Positions 50,108 through 59,147 of a stretch of 64,000 nt of DNA are shown piece after piece; position 1 is the first letter of the stretch; the number at the start of each line of letters is the position of its first letter. The position numbers and the translations under genes are program-made. The stretch comes from Xaviernesmea rhizosphaerae (GTDB lineage: Bacteria; Pseudomonadota; Alphaproteobacteria; Rhizobiales; Rhizobiaceae): contig NZ_MKIO01000024.1 in assembly GCF_001938945.1 (NCBI RefSeq), forward strand, positions 186,001 through 250,000, given 5' to 3'. The notes beneath the pieces are model-generated. The model was not told where the DNA came from. It saw only the letters and a list, made by a program, of their open reading frames with translations, and searched no databases.

Positions 50108-50488
50108 TTATCCCGCGAAAGCGATCTTCAGCGCGGCGAAAAGACAGAGCCCGCCGATGAAGAGCGAAAAGAAGGCGTTGAGCAGCAGAAGAGCGACCTT
50201 GAGGCCTTCGGAATGGATGTAGTCCTGGATGATCTCTTCCATGCCGAGCTGCATGTGGACGATCGAGGCGACGATTGTCAGGGCCGTGATCACGCAGACG
50301 AAGGGATTGACCAGCGCGGCGACGACAACCTCATAGGGCGCGCCGGCATGGGCGATCAGGAAGACGATGTAGAACAGCGTCAGCGGCACGAGCACGACGG
50401 CCGTCGTGCGTACGCGCCAGAAATGTTCGGTGCCGGATTTGGCGGAGCCGAGGCCGCGGACCTTGGCGAGGGGGGTGCGCATATCCAT
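50108..50488 (-). CDS. sdhD: Succinate dehydrogenase membrane anchor subunit
   Basis: A 126-residue inner-membrane anchor with three hydrophobic helices. The conserved [18 protein letters not shown] start and the [17 protein letters not shown] motif, with the heme/quinone-site residues, are typical of alphaproteobacterial SdhD. It lies 23 bases after sdhC and 7 before sdhA. Confidence 0.95.
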   Translation of the reverse strand: MDMRTPLAKVRGLGSAKSGTEHFWRVRTTAVVLVPLTLFYIVFLIAHAGAPYEVVVAALVNPFVCVITALTIVASIVHMQLGMEEIIQDYIHSEGLKVALLLLNAFFSLFIGGLCLFAALKIAFAG

Positions 50489-50511
50489 GTCGTTTGTCCT
50501 TGGGGCCGGGG

Positions 50512-50904
50512 TCAGCGCACGATGAGGATCGCGATCCAGACGAGGACCGTGAGTGCGGCGGAGCTGATGACGCTCAGGCGTGCCAGCTTGTTGGCGAAGT
50601 GCTTCTCGAAGCCGTAGCCCAGATCCCAGGCGATATGGCGCAGGCCGCCAAGCAGGTGGTGGATCATGGCCCAGGTATAGCCGAACAGCACGAGTTGGCC
50701 GAGGAAGGAGCCATAGATCGCATTGACCCAGTCGAAGCTCTCCTTGCCGGAGGCGGCGGCAACCAGCCAGGCGGCCACGAGGATCGTGCCGAAATAGAGC
50801 GCGCCGCCGGTGATGCGATGCACGATCGACATCGCCATGGTGGGCACGAATTTATAGATCTGAAGATGCGGCGAAAGCGGCCGGCCGTTTGTGACGTTCG
50901 ACAT
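50512..50904 (-). CDS. sdhC: Succinate dehydrogenase cytochrome b556 subunit
   Basis: A 130-residue membrane subunit. The RPLSPHLQIYKF N-terminus, SIVHRITG motif and the heme-ligand region HHLLGGLRHIAWD are the family signatures, and three transmembrane helices are seen. It is the first gene of the sdh operon. Confidence 0.96.
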   Translation of the reverse strand: MSNVTNGRPLSPHLQIYKFVPTMAMSIVHRITGGALYFGTILVAAWLVAAASGKESFDWVNAIYGSFLGQLVLFGYTWAMIHHLLGGLRHIAWDLGYGFEKHFANKLARLSVISSAALTVLVWIAILIVR

Positions 50905-51220
50905 CGGGACCTCACGGGGAAGCGCCGAGCCGCGCCTCCGCCCCCCAGGACGAAGACGGAATGAAGAAGGACGGACCGGCGGGCACTGTTGTGCACAACT
51001 TGCTCACGCCGAGCTTTAATCATCCCGCGCGGCATCGACAAGCCCGTTTGCGTCGCAGCAGGAATTTAATCGATTAGGCGATCTGCGCTCTTTGTCGCAG
51101 TCGCCGGGCGCAGCCGGGAGGTGTTAACCGTTTGGCAATGTTTTGGCTTTTGCCGCGTGACTTTCAGCTGCGAGCGCCCGATCTTCACCCTCATGTTTCC
51201 TTGTCGCCGGGAGGTCTTTC
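50905..51220. other. Divergent region between sdhC and the secreted unknown gene
   Basis: No gene. It contains a perfect 12-bp palindrome GTTGTGCACAAC (50988-50999) and an AT-rich TTTAATCGATTA (51065-51076). Promoters of both flanking genes should lie here, but none could be named with confidence. Confidence 0.5.
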
Positions 51221-51682
51221 ATGGCGTTTGTTGCTCGTCTTCGCCTTGCGGCGCTGCTTTTTCTTGGCGCCTCCAGCGCGCTGTCCGGCCAGCCGGTATG
51301 GGCGATGGACAGCGCCACGCCCGGCATCTCATCCTCCGAACGGCCGATCATCGGCCGACCGGCGCGTCATTCGCAAGGCAGCTGGAGCGGGCGTGCGCCC
51401 CGGCGCTCGACGGTTACGGTCGAGCGCAGCTGGAGCCCCGGCTTTCGCGATCCGCTCTGGCGCGAGGGGGGACGCCGCCGCGCCGATCCGCTCGGCGGCA
51501 CCTATGTCGGCCTCGATGTCTGGCGTGATCGCGGCAATGGCGTCTTTGTCCGGGGCGGCGCCCATTATGGCGGCGATGCGGGCGGGTGGTCACCGCTGGT
51601 GCAGCCGCGCATCATCCGCGTGACGCCTTCGACGCATTCCTGCTCGATGGAAGCCGGCGTCTGCGTGGTTCGTGGGCAGTGA
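51221..51682 (+). CDS. Secreted hypothetical protein (153 aa)
   Basis: I do not recognise the family. A signal peptide is clear: MAFVARLRLAALLFLGASSA with cleavage near VWA-MD. The mature part is rich in Arg, Gly and Ser (GGTYVGLDVWRDRGNG, GGAHYGGDAGG) with two cysteines near the C-terminus (CSMEAGVCVV) that could form a disulfide. There is no lipobox or membrane helix. The ribosome binding site GGGAGG lies about 8 bases before the ATG. It is convergent with the methyltransferase gene and flanked by RIME-like copy 6. Confidence 0.75.
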   Translation: MAFVARLRLAALLFLGASSALSGQPVWAMDSATPGISSSERPIIGRPARHSQGSWSGRAPRRSTVTVERSWSPGFRDPLWREGGRRRADPLGGTYVGLDVWRDRGNGVFVRGGAHYGGDAGGWSPLVQPRIIRVTPSTHSCSMEAGVCVVRGQ

Positions 51683-51736
51683 TGGGTCAGGCGGATCGGC
51701 TGCTACGGTGATTCACGTGAGACACGGTGCCTGCTA

Positions 51737-51836
51737 GAGCATCGGACTAAAAATCATACGCAGTCTGATGCTCGAGGATTTTGTTTTTGCATCGGATTTT
51801 CCGAAAACCGGTTCCCACTTTTCGGTCCGATGCTCT
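51737..51836 (+). repeat. RIME-like repeat, copy 6
   Basis: Well-preserved copy in the same orientation: GAGCATCGGACTAAAAATC to GTCTGATGCTCGA, then TTTTGTTTTTGCATCGG to CACTTTTCGGTCCGATGCTCT. It lies in a convergent gap. Confidence 0.9.
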
Positions 51837-51856
51837 AAACACGGTGCCGGGCGCCG

Positions 51857-52525
51857 TCAGCCCGGTCGCGCGGGTGCTTTGCCGGCAAACTGCCAGACCG
51901 TCGTGCGCTTCACCTCGCTGTCCTCAAGCGCGCGGGTGACGGGCACCTGATAGGTGGCGCGCTCTACCAGGCGGTCGCGCGGGCAATAGGCCCGGCCGGG
52001 ATCGCCCACCAGCACCAGGATGCCGCTTCCGGCAAGCTGTTCGAGCCAGGGCAGCAGGCGGTCGGCGAAGCCCTTGTCGTAGAACACGTCGCCGGCCAGT
52101 AGCACCTCGGCATCAAGGGGTTGGCCGATCAGGTCCCGACCGGTGAAATCGACCGCCACGCCGTTCAGCCCGGCATTGAGCCGGATGGCGGTTTCGGTCC
52201 AGGGATCGATGTCGGCGGCCGTAACGCTCCTCGCGCCGGCCATGGCCGCCGCGATCGCCACCAGGCCGGAGCCACTGGCAAAATCGACCACCCGCCGGCC
52301 GGCCACCAGCGCGGGATGATCGAGCAGATGGCGCGCCAGCCCCTGGCCGCCCGCCCAGGCAAAGGCCCAGAAGGGCGGCGGCAGGCCGATCGCCTCGAGC
52401 TCCTCCTCGGTTTTCAGCCAGAGCTCATGCGCCTCGTCGGCCAGATGCAGCCGGATCTCCGGCACATGCGGCGGGCAGGCAATGCCTGTATTGGCGCGGA
52501 TGAAGTGTTCGGGATCGGTCTTCAC
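51857..52525 (-). CDS. Class I SAM-dependent methyltransferase (Nnt1/PrmA-like)
   Basis: Methyltransferase of about 222 residues. I favour a GTG start at 52525 (KTDPEHFIRANTG), because homologues begin there; an ATG at 52654 adds 43 residues encoded by a repeat element and is probably wrong. The SAM-binding motif I is VVDFASGSGLVAIAAA, followed by VTAADIDPW. Substrate unknown: it resembles proteins annotated as protein or nicotinamide N-methyltransferase-like. Confidence 0.83.
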   Translation of the reverse strand: MKTDPEHFIRANTGIACPPHVPEIRLHLADEAHELWLKTEEELEAIGLPPPFWAFAWAGGQGLARHLLDHPALVAGRRVVDFASGSGLVAIAAAMAGARSVTAADIDPWTETAIRLNAGLNGVAVDFTGRDLIGQPLDAEVLLAGDVFYDKGFADRLLPWLEQLAGSGILVLVGDPGRAYCPRDRLVERATYQVPVTRALEDSEVKRTTVWQFAGKAPARPG

Positions 52526-52546
52526 GGGGCAGGGCTTGGCCGTTTC

Positions 52547-52667
52547 ATACGGTTTCCGGCTGATCGCTTCGCGAACCGGAAACAAGAACCAACGAAAATC
52601 TCTGGCCGGAAGGCCAGATGTTCGATGGACGGAATAGGGTTCCGGTCTGATCAACCGGAAACCGTAT
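52547..52667. repeat. 121-bp element with perfect 13-bp terminal inverted repeats
   Basis: ATACGGTTTCCGG (52547-52559) and CCGGAAACCGTAT (52655-52667) are exact inverted repeats. Each end also contains an internal palindrome with a TGATC core: GTTTCCGG...CCGGAAAC on the left and GGTTCCGG...CCGGAAACC on the right. It abuts the stop codon of the EVE gene and the start of the methyltransferase. It looks like a small mobile or folded intergenic element of a different family from the RIME-like repeats. Confidence 0.7.
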
Positions 52668-53104
52668 CAGGCCGAACGCGGCGGCGGTTCGAGCCCGCCC
52701 ATGCGGCAGACCTCGTCCCATTCCGCCTCGGTCACCGGCTGCACCGAAAGCCGCATGGAGGTGACCAGCGACATGGAGGCGAGCGCCGGATTGGCCTTGA
52801 TCGCCTTGAGGCTGACGGGCTTCGGCATGTCGCAGACGGCGCGGATGTCGACGCAGTCCCAGCGGGCATCGCCATCCGCGGTGGAATCCGGGTGGGAGAG
52901 CGCGCAGACCTCGGTGATGCCGACGATCTCCAGCCCCTCGTTGGAATGGTAGAAAAAGCCCTTGTCGCCGAGCTTCATCGCCCGCATGTGGTTGCGGGCG
53001 AGATAGTTGCGCACACCGGTCCATTCGGTGCCGGCCGCGCCGGCCTCCTTCTGCATGGCCCAGGACCATTTGAACGGCTCGGACTTGTAGAGCCAATAGG
53101 CCAT
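52667..53104 (-). CDS. EVE domain protein (thymocyte nuclear protein 1 family)
   Basis: A 145-residue EVE-domain protein. It starts AYWLYKSEPFKWSWAMQKE and has GVRNYLARNHMRAMKLGDKGFFYHSN, the conserved core of the family, then the IVGITEVCALSHPDST segment. EVE domains are PUA-like and bind modified bases in DNA or RNA. No neighbouring restriction or modification enzyme is present here, so it is probably housekeeping. It overlaps the edge of the inverted-repeat element by its stop codon and is 3 bases from the YciI gene. Confidence 0.93.
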   Translation of the reverse strand: MAYWLYKSEPFKWSWAMQKEAGAAGTEWTGVRNYLARNHMRAMKLGDKGFFYHSNEGLEIVGITEVCALSHPDSTADGDARWDCVDIRAVCDMPKPVSLKAIKANPALASMSLVTSMRLSVQPVTEAEWDEVCRMGGLEPPPRSA

Positions 53105-53107
53105 CGA

Positions 53108-53401
53108 TCAGGCTCCCGGCTTGTTGAAGACCCAGTTGAACGGCTTGATCTCGACGGCGGCGAACAGGCCGGCCTTGGCATAGGGGTCGCCATCGGCCAG
53201 CGCCCGCGCGGCTTCGGCATCGGCCGCCTCGACGATGACGAGGCTGCCCACCGGCGCGCCGTCGGGCGAGAGGAAGGGGCCGGCCATCTTGAGAATGCCC
53301 TTGGCGTTCAGCCCGTCGAGATAGGCGACATGTTCCGGCCGGGTGTCCATCCGCAGCTGCAGGGCGTCCGGCTTGTCGGTGCAGAGAAAGGCAAAGAGCA
53401 T
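53108..53401 (-). CDS. YciI family protein
   Basis: A 97-residue protein with the YciI (DGPF-like) fold. Conserved segments are MLFAFLCTDKPDALQLR, DTRPEHVAYLD, GPFLSPDGAPVGSLVIVEAADAEAARALADGDPYAKAGL. Family members are small dimeric alpha-beta proteins, some with predicted hydrolase or dehydratase roles. It lies 3 bases upstream of the EVE gene and 48 bases after gpsA, so gpsA-yciI-EVE may form one unit. Confidence 0.92.
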   Translation of the reverse strand: MLFAFLCTDKPDALQLRMDTRPEHVAYLDGLNAKGILKMAGPFLSPDGAPVGSLVIVEAADAEAARALADGDPYAKAGLFAAVEIKPFNWVFNKPGA

Positions 53402-53449
53402 GGCAGCAGTCCTTGTCGGGGGTTGAGAGTGTCGCCGGCTTGCGGCCGG

Positions 53450-54478
53450 CTATTCCTGGGTGATCGGCCGGCTCATCAGCGCGTCCACGGCGGCGCGGAT
53501 GTCGAAGCCGCCGTCGATGATGGCGGCGACGGCCTGGGTGATGGGCATCTCGACGCCACGCGCGGCGGCATCCTGGGCTGCGACGCTCGCGGCCAGTGCG
53601 CCTTCCACCAGCTCTCGGCCCGCCGCTTCGCGGGCCGCGCCGCCGCGGCCGAGCGCGATGCCGTAGCGCAGATTGCGCGACTGGTGGCTGGTGCCGGTCA
53701 GAACGAGATCGCCGAGGCCGGATAGGCCGCGCACGGTATCGGCGACGCCGCCGCGCGCCGTGACCAGGCGCGACATTTCCGCAAGCCCCCGGGAAATCAT
53801 CGCCGCGCGGGCGGATTCGCCGAGGCCGGCGCCCTCGATGATGCCGCAGGCGATCGCCAGAACATTCTTCAGCGCCCCGCCGAGCTGGACGCCGACGCGG
53901 TCGGTGGAGGCGTAGAGGCGGAAGGTCGGGCCGCTCAGCCGCGTGGCGATCGCATGCGCCTGCTCCGCGCTGGCTGCGGCGAGCGTCATCGCCGTCGGCA
54001 GGCCCCGGGCGATGTCGGCGGCAAAGCCGGGTCCGGAGAGCACGGCGATGTCGTCGCGATGCAGCTGCTCGCCGACGACCTCCGTCAGCAGACGGCCGGT
54101 CTCGCGCTCCAGCCCCTTGGCGCAGACGACGACATCCGCCCGGCGCGCGATCACGGGCAGCAGCGCGCGGGCCATATCCCCTTGCGCCTGCGAGGGCACG
54201 GCCAGAAGCACGGTGCCGGCCTGCTCGATGGCATCGGGTTCGGCGGTGACGATCAGGCCTTCCGGCAGGGCGATGCCGGGCAGGGCGTCTTCGTTGCGGC
54301 CGCTCGCCTTGAAATCCTCCACCTGGCTTTCGCGCCGGCTGAGCAGGATCACCCGGCGCGGGGTGGGGCCGCCGGCCTGCAGGGCCGCCACGGCCAGCGC
54401 CGTGCCGAAGGCGCCCGCGCCGATCACGGCAACGCTGTTGGCATCCAGGGGGCGCTCGCTCAGGGTCTCCATGCGCAT
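53450..54478 (-). CDS. gpsA: Glycerol-3-phosphate dehydrogenase (NAD(P)+)
   Basis: Makes sn-glycerol 3-phosphate for phospholipids. The 342-residue protein has [10 protein letters not shown] as the dinucleotide loop, the catalytic Lys in [25 protein letters not shown] and the C-terminal substrate domain ([21 protein letters not shown]). A start at Met3 is equally plausible. It lies downstream of tsaD on the same strand, a common arrangement in alphaproteobacteria. Confidence 0.95.
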   Translation of the reverse strand: MRMETLSERPLDANSVAVIGAGAFGTALAVAALQAGGPTPRRVILLSRRESQVEDFKASGRNEDALPGIALPEGLIVTAEPDAIEQAGTVLLAVPSQAQGDMARALLPVIARRADVVVCAKGLERETGRLLTEVVGEQLHRDDIAVLSGPGFAADIARGLPTAMTLAAASAEQAHAIATRLSGPTFRLYASTDRVGVQLGGALKNVLAIACGIIEGAGLGESARAAMISRGLAEMSRLVTARGGVADTVRGLSGLGDLVLTGTSHQSRNLRYGIALGRGGAAREAAGRELVEGALAASVAAQDAAARGVEMPITQAVAAIIDGGFDIRAAVDALMSRPITQE

Positions 54479-54545
54479 CTCCAGGTTCGACGGAGGAGGG
54501 CCGGCCGGCCGTGCCTCGCTGGCAGGTATCGGGGGATCAGGCGGC

Positions 54546-55640
54546 TCACGCCTTGGCGCCGCGCTTGCCGTAACCGATCAGCGCTTCGGCCTTGGCATCG
54601 AGCGGCCAGCGCGAGCGGGGCGAAGCCGAAAGGGGATCGGGCGCAAGGTCGAACGCCAGGCGTTCCGCGCCGGCCCAGGCGATCATCGCCGCATTGTCGG
54701 TGCACAGCGACATCGGCGGCGCGACAAAGCGCACGCCGTGCTCAGTGCAGAGCCCCTGCAGCATCTGGCGGATCGCCTTGTTGGCGGCCACGCCGCCGGC
54801 CACCACCAGCGCCGGCGCGCCTTGCGGAAGCTGGCGGTAGCGGGCAAGGCCGCGGCCGATCCGGTCCTTCAGCGTGCGGGTGATCGCCTTCTGGAAGGAG
54901 GCGCAGATATCGGCCACGTCCTGATCGCTTAACGGCGCAATCGCCTGCGCGGCCTGGCGCACGGCCGTCTTCAGGCCGGAAAAGGAAAAGTCGAGCCGCG
55001 CCTCGCCCACCAGCGGCCGGGGAAAGGCGAAGCGGTCGGCATCGCCCGTGAGTGCGGCCGCCTCCACCGCCGGCCCGCCGGGATAGGGCAGGCCGAGCAG
55101 CTTGGCGGTCTTGTCGAAGGCCTCGCCCAGCGCGTCGTCGATGGTGGTGCCCCAGCGCTCATAATCACCGATGCCCTTGACCAGAACCAGCTGCGTATGC
55201 CCGCCCGAGACGAGCAGCATCAGATAGGGAAAGGCCAGCCCATCGGTCAGCCGCGCCGTCAGCGCATGGCCTTCCAGATGGTTGATGGCATAGAGCGGCT
55301 TGCCGGCGGCGCGCGCGATGGCCTTGCCGGTCATCAGCCCGACCAGAAGGCCGCCGATCAGCCCGGGACCAGCGGTCGCGGCCACCGCATCCACATCCCC
55401 CAGCGTGACGCCCGCTTGCGCCAGAGCCGCCTTGACCAGTCCGTCCAACGCATCGACATGGGCGCGCGCGGCGATTTCCGGCACCACGCCGCCATAGGCG
55501 CTGTGCTCGGCGATCTGGCTCAGCACGACATCGGAGACGATGCGGCCGGTTCCATCCGGCGCGCGGGCGACCACGGCGGCGGCGGTCTCGTCGCAGCTCG
55601 TCTCGATGCCGAGGATGAGGCTGTCGCGCATCTCAGTCAT
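54546..55640 (-). CDS. tsaD: tRNA threonylcarbamoyladenosine synthase subunit TsaD
   Basis: Transfers threonylcarbamoyl to A37 of ANN-decoding tRNAs with TsaB and TsaE. The 364-residue ASKHA-fold protein has [16 protein letters not shown] at the start, the metal ligands HLEGH in [13 protein letters not shown], and [13 protein letters not shown]. The C-terminal [13 protein letters not shown] is the nucleotide site. It is divergent from hemC with a 153-base gap, a typical rhizobial arrangement. The first four residues (MTEM) make a start at Met4 possible. Confidence 0.96.
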   Translation of the reverse strand: MTEMRDSLILGIETSCDETAAAVVARAPDGTGRIVSDVVLSQIAEHSAYGGVVPEIAARAHVDALDGLVKAALAQAGVTLGDVDAVAATAGPGLIGGLLVGLMTGKAIARAAGKPLYAINHLEGHALTARLTDGLAFPYLMLLVSGGHTQLVLVKGIGDYERWGTTIDDALGEAFDKTAKLLGLPYPGGPAVEAAALTGDADRFAFPRPLVGEARLDFSFSGLKTAVRQAAQAIAPLSDQDVADICASFQKAITRTLKDRIGRGLARYRQLPQGAPALVVAGGVAANKAIRQMLQGLCTEHGVRFVAPPMSLCTDNAAMIAWAGAERLAFDLAPDPLSASPRSRWPLDAKAEALIGYGKRGAKA

Positions 55641-55793
55641 GGCAGGCAGGTCTGGAAGAGCAGGTCTGGCATCGCAGGTCTTGCGCGAACGACAGGGGCG
55701 CGCGCGTCCTCAAAAGGTTGAACCGGGGCAGAAAGGTTGCGGGGGCGGGCAAAGCTCGGTACATCGGCTTCCGGTAACAACGGATCGCATGGG

Positions 55794-56723
55794 ATGCAAA
55801 CGAAACCTTTCCGCATCGGCACGCGCGGCAGCCCGCTGGCGCTCGCCCAGGCTTTCGAGACCCGCGACCGGCTGATGGCCGCCCATGGTCTCGACGACCA
55901 TATGTTCGAGATCGTGGTGATGTCGACGGCGGGCGACCGCATCACCGATCGCGCGCTGGCCGACATCGGCGGCAAGGGGCTCTTCACCCAGGAGCTCGAG
56001 GACAAGCTCCTGTCGGGCGATCTCGATTTCGCCGTGCACTCCTCCAAGGACATGCCGACCCATCTGCCGGATGGCCTGTTCCTCTCCGCCTTTCTGCCGC
56101 GCGAGGATGCCCGTGACGCCTTCATCGGCCGGGCAGGGCCGAAGCTTCTCGAACTGCCCGAAGGGTCGGTGATCGGCTCGGCCTCGCTGCGCCGCCAGGC
56201 GCTGATCCGCCGGCTGCGGCCGGACCTGTCCGTGGTGGTCTATCGCGGCGCGGTGGAGACCCGGCTGCGCAAGCTGGACGAGGGGCAGGTGGACGGCACG
56301 CTGCTGGCGCTGGCGGGGCTTAAGCGCATCGGCCGCACCGATGTCGTCACCGAGATCCTCGATCCGCATGAATTTCCCCCTGCGCCGGCGCAAGGCGCGA
56401 TCTGCATCGAGAGCCGCAAGGGCGATGCCCGCGTCGGCGCGCTGATCGAGCCGATCAACGACATCGCCACTTTCGAAGCGGTCACCTGCGAGCGGGCGTT
56501 TCTCGCCGCGCTCGACGGCTCCTGCCGCACGCCGATCGCCGGCTTCGCCAGCTCCGACGGCACAACCATCCGCTTTTCCGGCATGATCCTGACGCCCGAC
56601 GGCAGCCGCCATCACCGCGTCGAGCGGGAGGGGCGGGCCTCCGATCCCGAAGCGATCGGCCGGGCGGCGGGCGAGGCGGTGAAGGCCGAGGCGGGGCCGG
56701 ATTTCTTCGCCAGCTGGAGCTGA
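55794..56723 (+). CDS. hemC: Porphobilinogen deaminase
   Basis: Polymerises four porphobilinogens to hydroxymethylbilane. I chose the ATG at 55794 ([20 protein letters not shown]), giving 309 residues; an in-frame start at 55737 adds 19 unlike residues. The dipyrromethane cofactor attaches to Cys244 in [21 protein letters not shown] and the [12 protein letters not shown] motif are intact. It lies 4 bases upstream of hemD. Confidence 0.96.
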   Translation: MQTKPFRIGTRGSPLALAQAFETRDRLMAAHGLDDHMFEIVVMSTAGDRITDRALADIGGKGLFTQELEDKLLSGDLDFAVHSSKDMPTHLPDGLFLSAFLPREDARDAFIGRAGPKLLELPEGSVIGSASLRRQALIRRLRPDLSVVVYRGAVETRLRKLDEGQVDGTLLALAGLKRIGRTDVVTEILDPHEFPPAPAQGAICIESRKGDARVGALIEPINDIATFEAVTCERAFLAALDGSCRTPIAGFASSDGTTIRFSGMILTPDGSRHHRVEREGRASDPEAIGRAAGEAVKAEAGPDFFASWS

Positions 56724-56727
56724 GCCG

Positions 56728-57471
56728 ATGCGGGTGCTGGTCACCCGGCCGGCGCCCGCTTGCGCGCGCACGGCGGCAAGGCTCGCCGAACGCGGCCATC
56801 ACCCCATCCTCCTGCCGCTGACCGAGGCGCGGCATGATGCCGCAGCGGTGCAATCCGCGCTGTCGCAGCCGTTCCCGGCCCTGGCGCTCACCAGCGGCGA
56901 GGCCGTAGCGGCGCTGTCGATCCTGCCCGATGCCGCTTCCAGGATCGGCGCCCGGCCTGTCTTCTGCGTGGGGGCTGCGACGGCGCGGGCCGCGCGCACG
57001 CTCGGCCTCTCCCAGGTGATCACCGGTCCGGGCGATGGCGAGGGTCTTGCGCACGAAATTCTGGCCCGGGAGACGCTGGCCCGCTCCAGCATTGCAGCGC
57101 GGCATGCGGAGGGCGCGCCGCCGCTCCTCTATCTCGCGGGTCGGCCGAGGGCTCCGGCCTTCGAGGCGGCTCTGGCCGAAGCAGGTCTCGCCGTGGTCAC
57201 GGTCGAGGCCTATGCGATGCAGGCCTGCCCGATCGATGCCGGCCGCCTGCGCGCAGCCGTGGTTGGGCAGGCGCCGCAGGCCGCGCTGTTCTATTCGCGG
57301 GAGGCGCCCCTACGGCTGGCGGCGCTGGCGGTGGAGCAGGCGCTCGTGCCTGCCTTTTGCCGCATTCTTTGCATGAGCCCGCGCGTGGCCGATGCCGTTC
57401 CCGCCGCATGGGGGCCTGTTCTGGTGCCGCCATCGCCTGACGAGGACACTCTTCTTGCCCTTCTGGCCTGA
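56728..57471 (+). CDS. hemD: Uroporphyrinogen-III synthase
   Basis: Cyclises hydroxymethylbilane with inversion of ring D. The 247-residue product belongs to a poorly conserved family; the recognisable parts are MRVLVTRPAPACARTAARLAERGHHPILLPL, LALTSGEAVAAL and FCVGAATARAARTLG, and a YSREAPLRL segment near the C-terminus. Directly after hemC with a 4-base spacer, so it is cotranscribed. The order hemC-hemD supports the call. Confidence 0.92.
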   Translation: MRVLVTRPAPACARTAARLAERGHHPILLPLTEARHDAAAVQSALSQPFPALALTSGEAVAALSILPDAASRIGARPVFCVGAATARAARTLGLSQVITGPGDGEGLAHEILARETLARSSIAARHAEGAPPLLYLAGRPRAPAFEAALAEAGLAVVTVEAYAMQACPIDAGRLRAAVVGQAPQAALFYSREAPLRLAALAVEQALVPAFCRILCMSPRVADAVPAAWGPVLVPPSPDEDTLLALLA

Positions 57472-57721
57472 GATTTCCGGCTTTGCGCAAAGAAGCATGG
57501 GACGTCTTTCACCAAATCGCCGGAAAGGGCTTTTCCTCTTGGGGGCAGGTCTCTACCTTCTGACAGTGGACGATCATGGACGGCACGCGCCCGGCCGGCC
57601 CGAATGGCCGCCGCAAGGCCGCTCCTGATCCCTCGAGCCCCCGCATTCGCGGCGGCCGGTGCGCCGCCCGGCAGGAGAGCCGGCGCGCCCCGCCCGCCGC
57701 ATCTCAAGACGAGAGACGATC
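57472..57721. other. Spacer between hemD and the Mic60-like gene
   Basis: About 250 bases. Frames are open through it on both strands, but no product looks real. The stretch probably carries a promoter or leader for the Mic60-hemY part. The upstream frame of the Mic60 gene starts at 57659, but the better start is 57722. Confidence 0.5.
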
Positions 57722-59134
57722 ATGGAACCGGAAAAGCCGCCACGTCGCCAGACGTCCGACAAGACACCGACGACCATCGACCTGACGGCCGACAGGCTCC
57801 CGTCGCAGAACGGGGCTGCCGAGGATGCCGCTGCGGACACGGCCGCCGCTGCCGGCAAGCCTGAGGCGGACAAGGTTTCCGACATCAAGCCGGCGAATCC
57901 CGCTCCCACCCAGTCCGCATCGACCGTGCTGGCGAGCGATGCGGCCAGCCCGGCAGACAAGACGACCGACAAGGGCGCAGACAAGGTGGCTGCCAAGACT
58001 GCGTCCGATCCGCTCAAGGCCGATCCTCTCAAGGCAGGCCCCTCCAAGGCGGGCGATCCGCTCGCGGCGCCGTCTTCCGGGGCGCAGGCCGCCCCGGTGC
58101 GGGCTTGGGACAGGCCGAGCGATCTTCCGGGCGCCAGCAAGCCGGGCACCTCCGCCAGCACGGCGCAGAAGGATGCTTCAGCCAAGGACGACAAGGCCGC
58201 CCGGACAGGCCCGGCGTCGACGACCGGCTCGGCGTCGACGACTGCCTCGTCCTCCGTTCCGCCGTCGGGCGCTACGGCGACGGGCGCGGGCAGGAGTGGG
58301 GCCGGCGGCTCGAATGGTTCGGGCGCCAAGGGGTTGGCCGCGGGTATTCTCGGCGGATTGATCGTGCTGATTGGCGCAGGTGCGCTGCAATATGGCGGCA
58401 TCTTGCCGTCACTCTCGCCGGATAGCCGGCAGAATTCCGAGGAAATCGAGGCGCTGCGCGGCGAGATCGCCCGGGTGGAGCAGGGCGCCGGCCAGATCAC
58501 GGCGCTCAAGGGAACGGTGGACGCGCTGCAGGCGCAGATCGCCGCCCTGCGCCAGGCGGATGACGCCATGACGGCGCGGGTCGAGGCGGCCGAGCGCAAG
58601 GCCGAGGCCCCGACGAGCGAGGTGCAGCTGGCGCGCGCGGTGGCCGTTGCCGCGCTGAAGACGGCGATCGACCGGGGCGGTCCGTTCCAGTCGGAGCTTG
58701 AGGCCGCAAAAGCGGTCAATCCGGACGAGGCGGCCTTGGGCGAGCTTTCTGCCGATGCCAGCGGCGGCCTGCCGTCGCGGCGCGAGCTGGTCGATAGCTT
58801 CCCCGCCGTGGCGGACCGGATGCTCTCGGCGGTGCGTACTCCGGGCAGCACGGACGGCGGCTTCTTGACGCGGCTGATGGGCAGCGCCGAAAGCCTCGTG
58901 CGGATGCGCCCGGTCGGCGACCCCAAGGGAAACGAGCCCGCCGATATCGTGGCGAGGATCGAGAACCGCCTGTCGAGCGGCGACCTGCGGGGCGCCCAGG
59001 CCGAATGGCAGGGTCTGCCCGAGGCCGCGCAAGCTGCGGGCAAGAGCTTCAAGGACCAGCTCGACCAGCGCCTGCGGGTCGAGGAGATCGTCGGCCGACT
59101 GATGGCTGGCGCCACCGCAGCCAAGCAAGGGTAA
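57722..59134 (+). CDS. Mic60/mitofilin-like membrane protein
   Basis: Alphaproteobacterial homologue of the mitochondrial MICOS subunit Mic60. I chose the ATG at 57722 (MEPEKPPRRQTSDKTP); an upstream start at 57659 adds 21 basic residues. The 470-residue protein has a long disordered Ala/Pro/Lys-rich N-terminus, a transmembrane segment at about residues 205-225 (GLAAGILGGLIVLIGAGAL), a coiled coil (SEEIEALRGEIARVEQG, VDALQAQIAALRQADD), and a C-terminal mitofilin signature region. Its place between hemD and hemY is the known conserved context. It is thought to shape intracytoplasmic or cristae-like membranes. Confidence 0.88.
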   Translation: MEPEKPPRRQTSDKTPTTIDLTADRLPSQNGAAEDAAADTAAAAGKPEADKVSDIKPANPAPTQSASTVLASDAASPADKTTDKGADKVAAKTASDPLKADPLKAGPSKAGDPLAAPSSGAQAAPVRAWDRPSDLPGASKPGTSASTAQKDASAKDDKAARTGPASTTGSASTTASSSVPPSGATATGAGRSGAGGSNGSGAKGLAAGILGGLIVLIGAGALQYGGILPSLSPDSRQNSEEIEALRGEIARVEQGAGQITALKGTVDALQAQIAALRQADDAMTARVEAAERKAEAPTSEVQLARAVAVAALKTAIDRGGPFQSELEAAKAVNPDEAALGELSADASGGLPSRRELVDSFPAVADRMLSAVRTPGSTDGGFLTRLMGSAESLVRMRPVGDPKGNEPADIVARIENRLSSGDLRGAQAEWQGLPEAAQAAGKSFKDQLDQRLRVEEIVGRLMAGATAAKQG

Positions 59135-59147
59135 GGCAAGAGCGATC

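Noticed and set aside
48322-50160. Plus-strand frame of 612 codons antisense to sdhA
   Set aside because: Shadow of sdhA; no motif or ribosome binding site.
51124-51139. TTAACCGTTTGGCAAT as a CtrA box before the secreted protein gene
   Set aside because: Only one TTAA half is intact (TTAA-N7-GCAA), so it does not meet the consensus.
52526-52654. ATG start of the methyltransferase at 52654
   Set aside because: The extra codons fall in the inverted-repeat element and do not resemble the family N-terminus; the GTG at 52525 fits better.
57574-59139. Minus-strand frame of 521 codons antisense to the Mic60-like gene
   Set aside because: Ser/Ala-rich complement of the real gene's Ala/Lys-rich linker, without conserved motifs.
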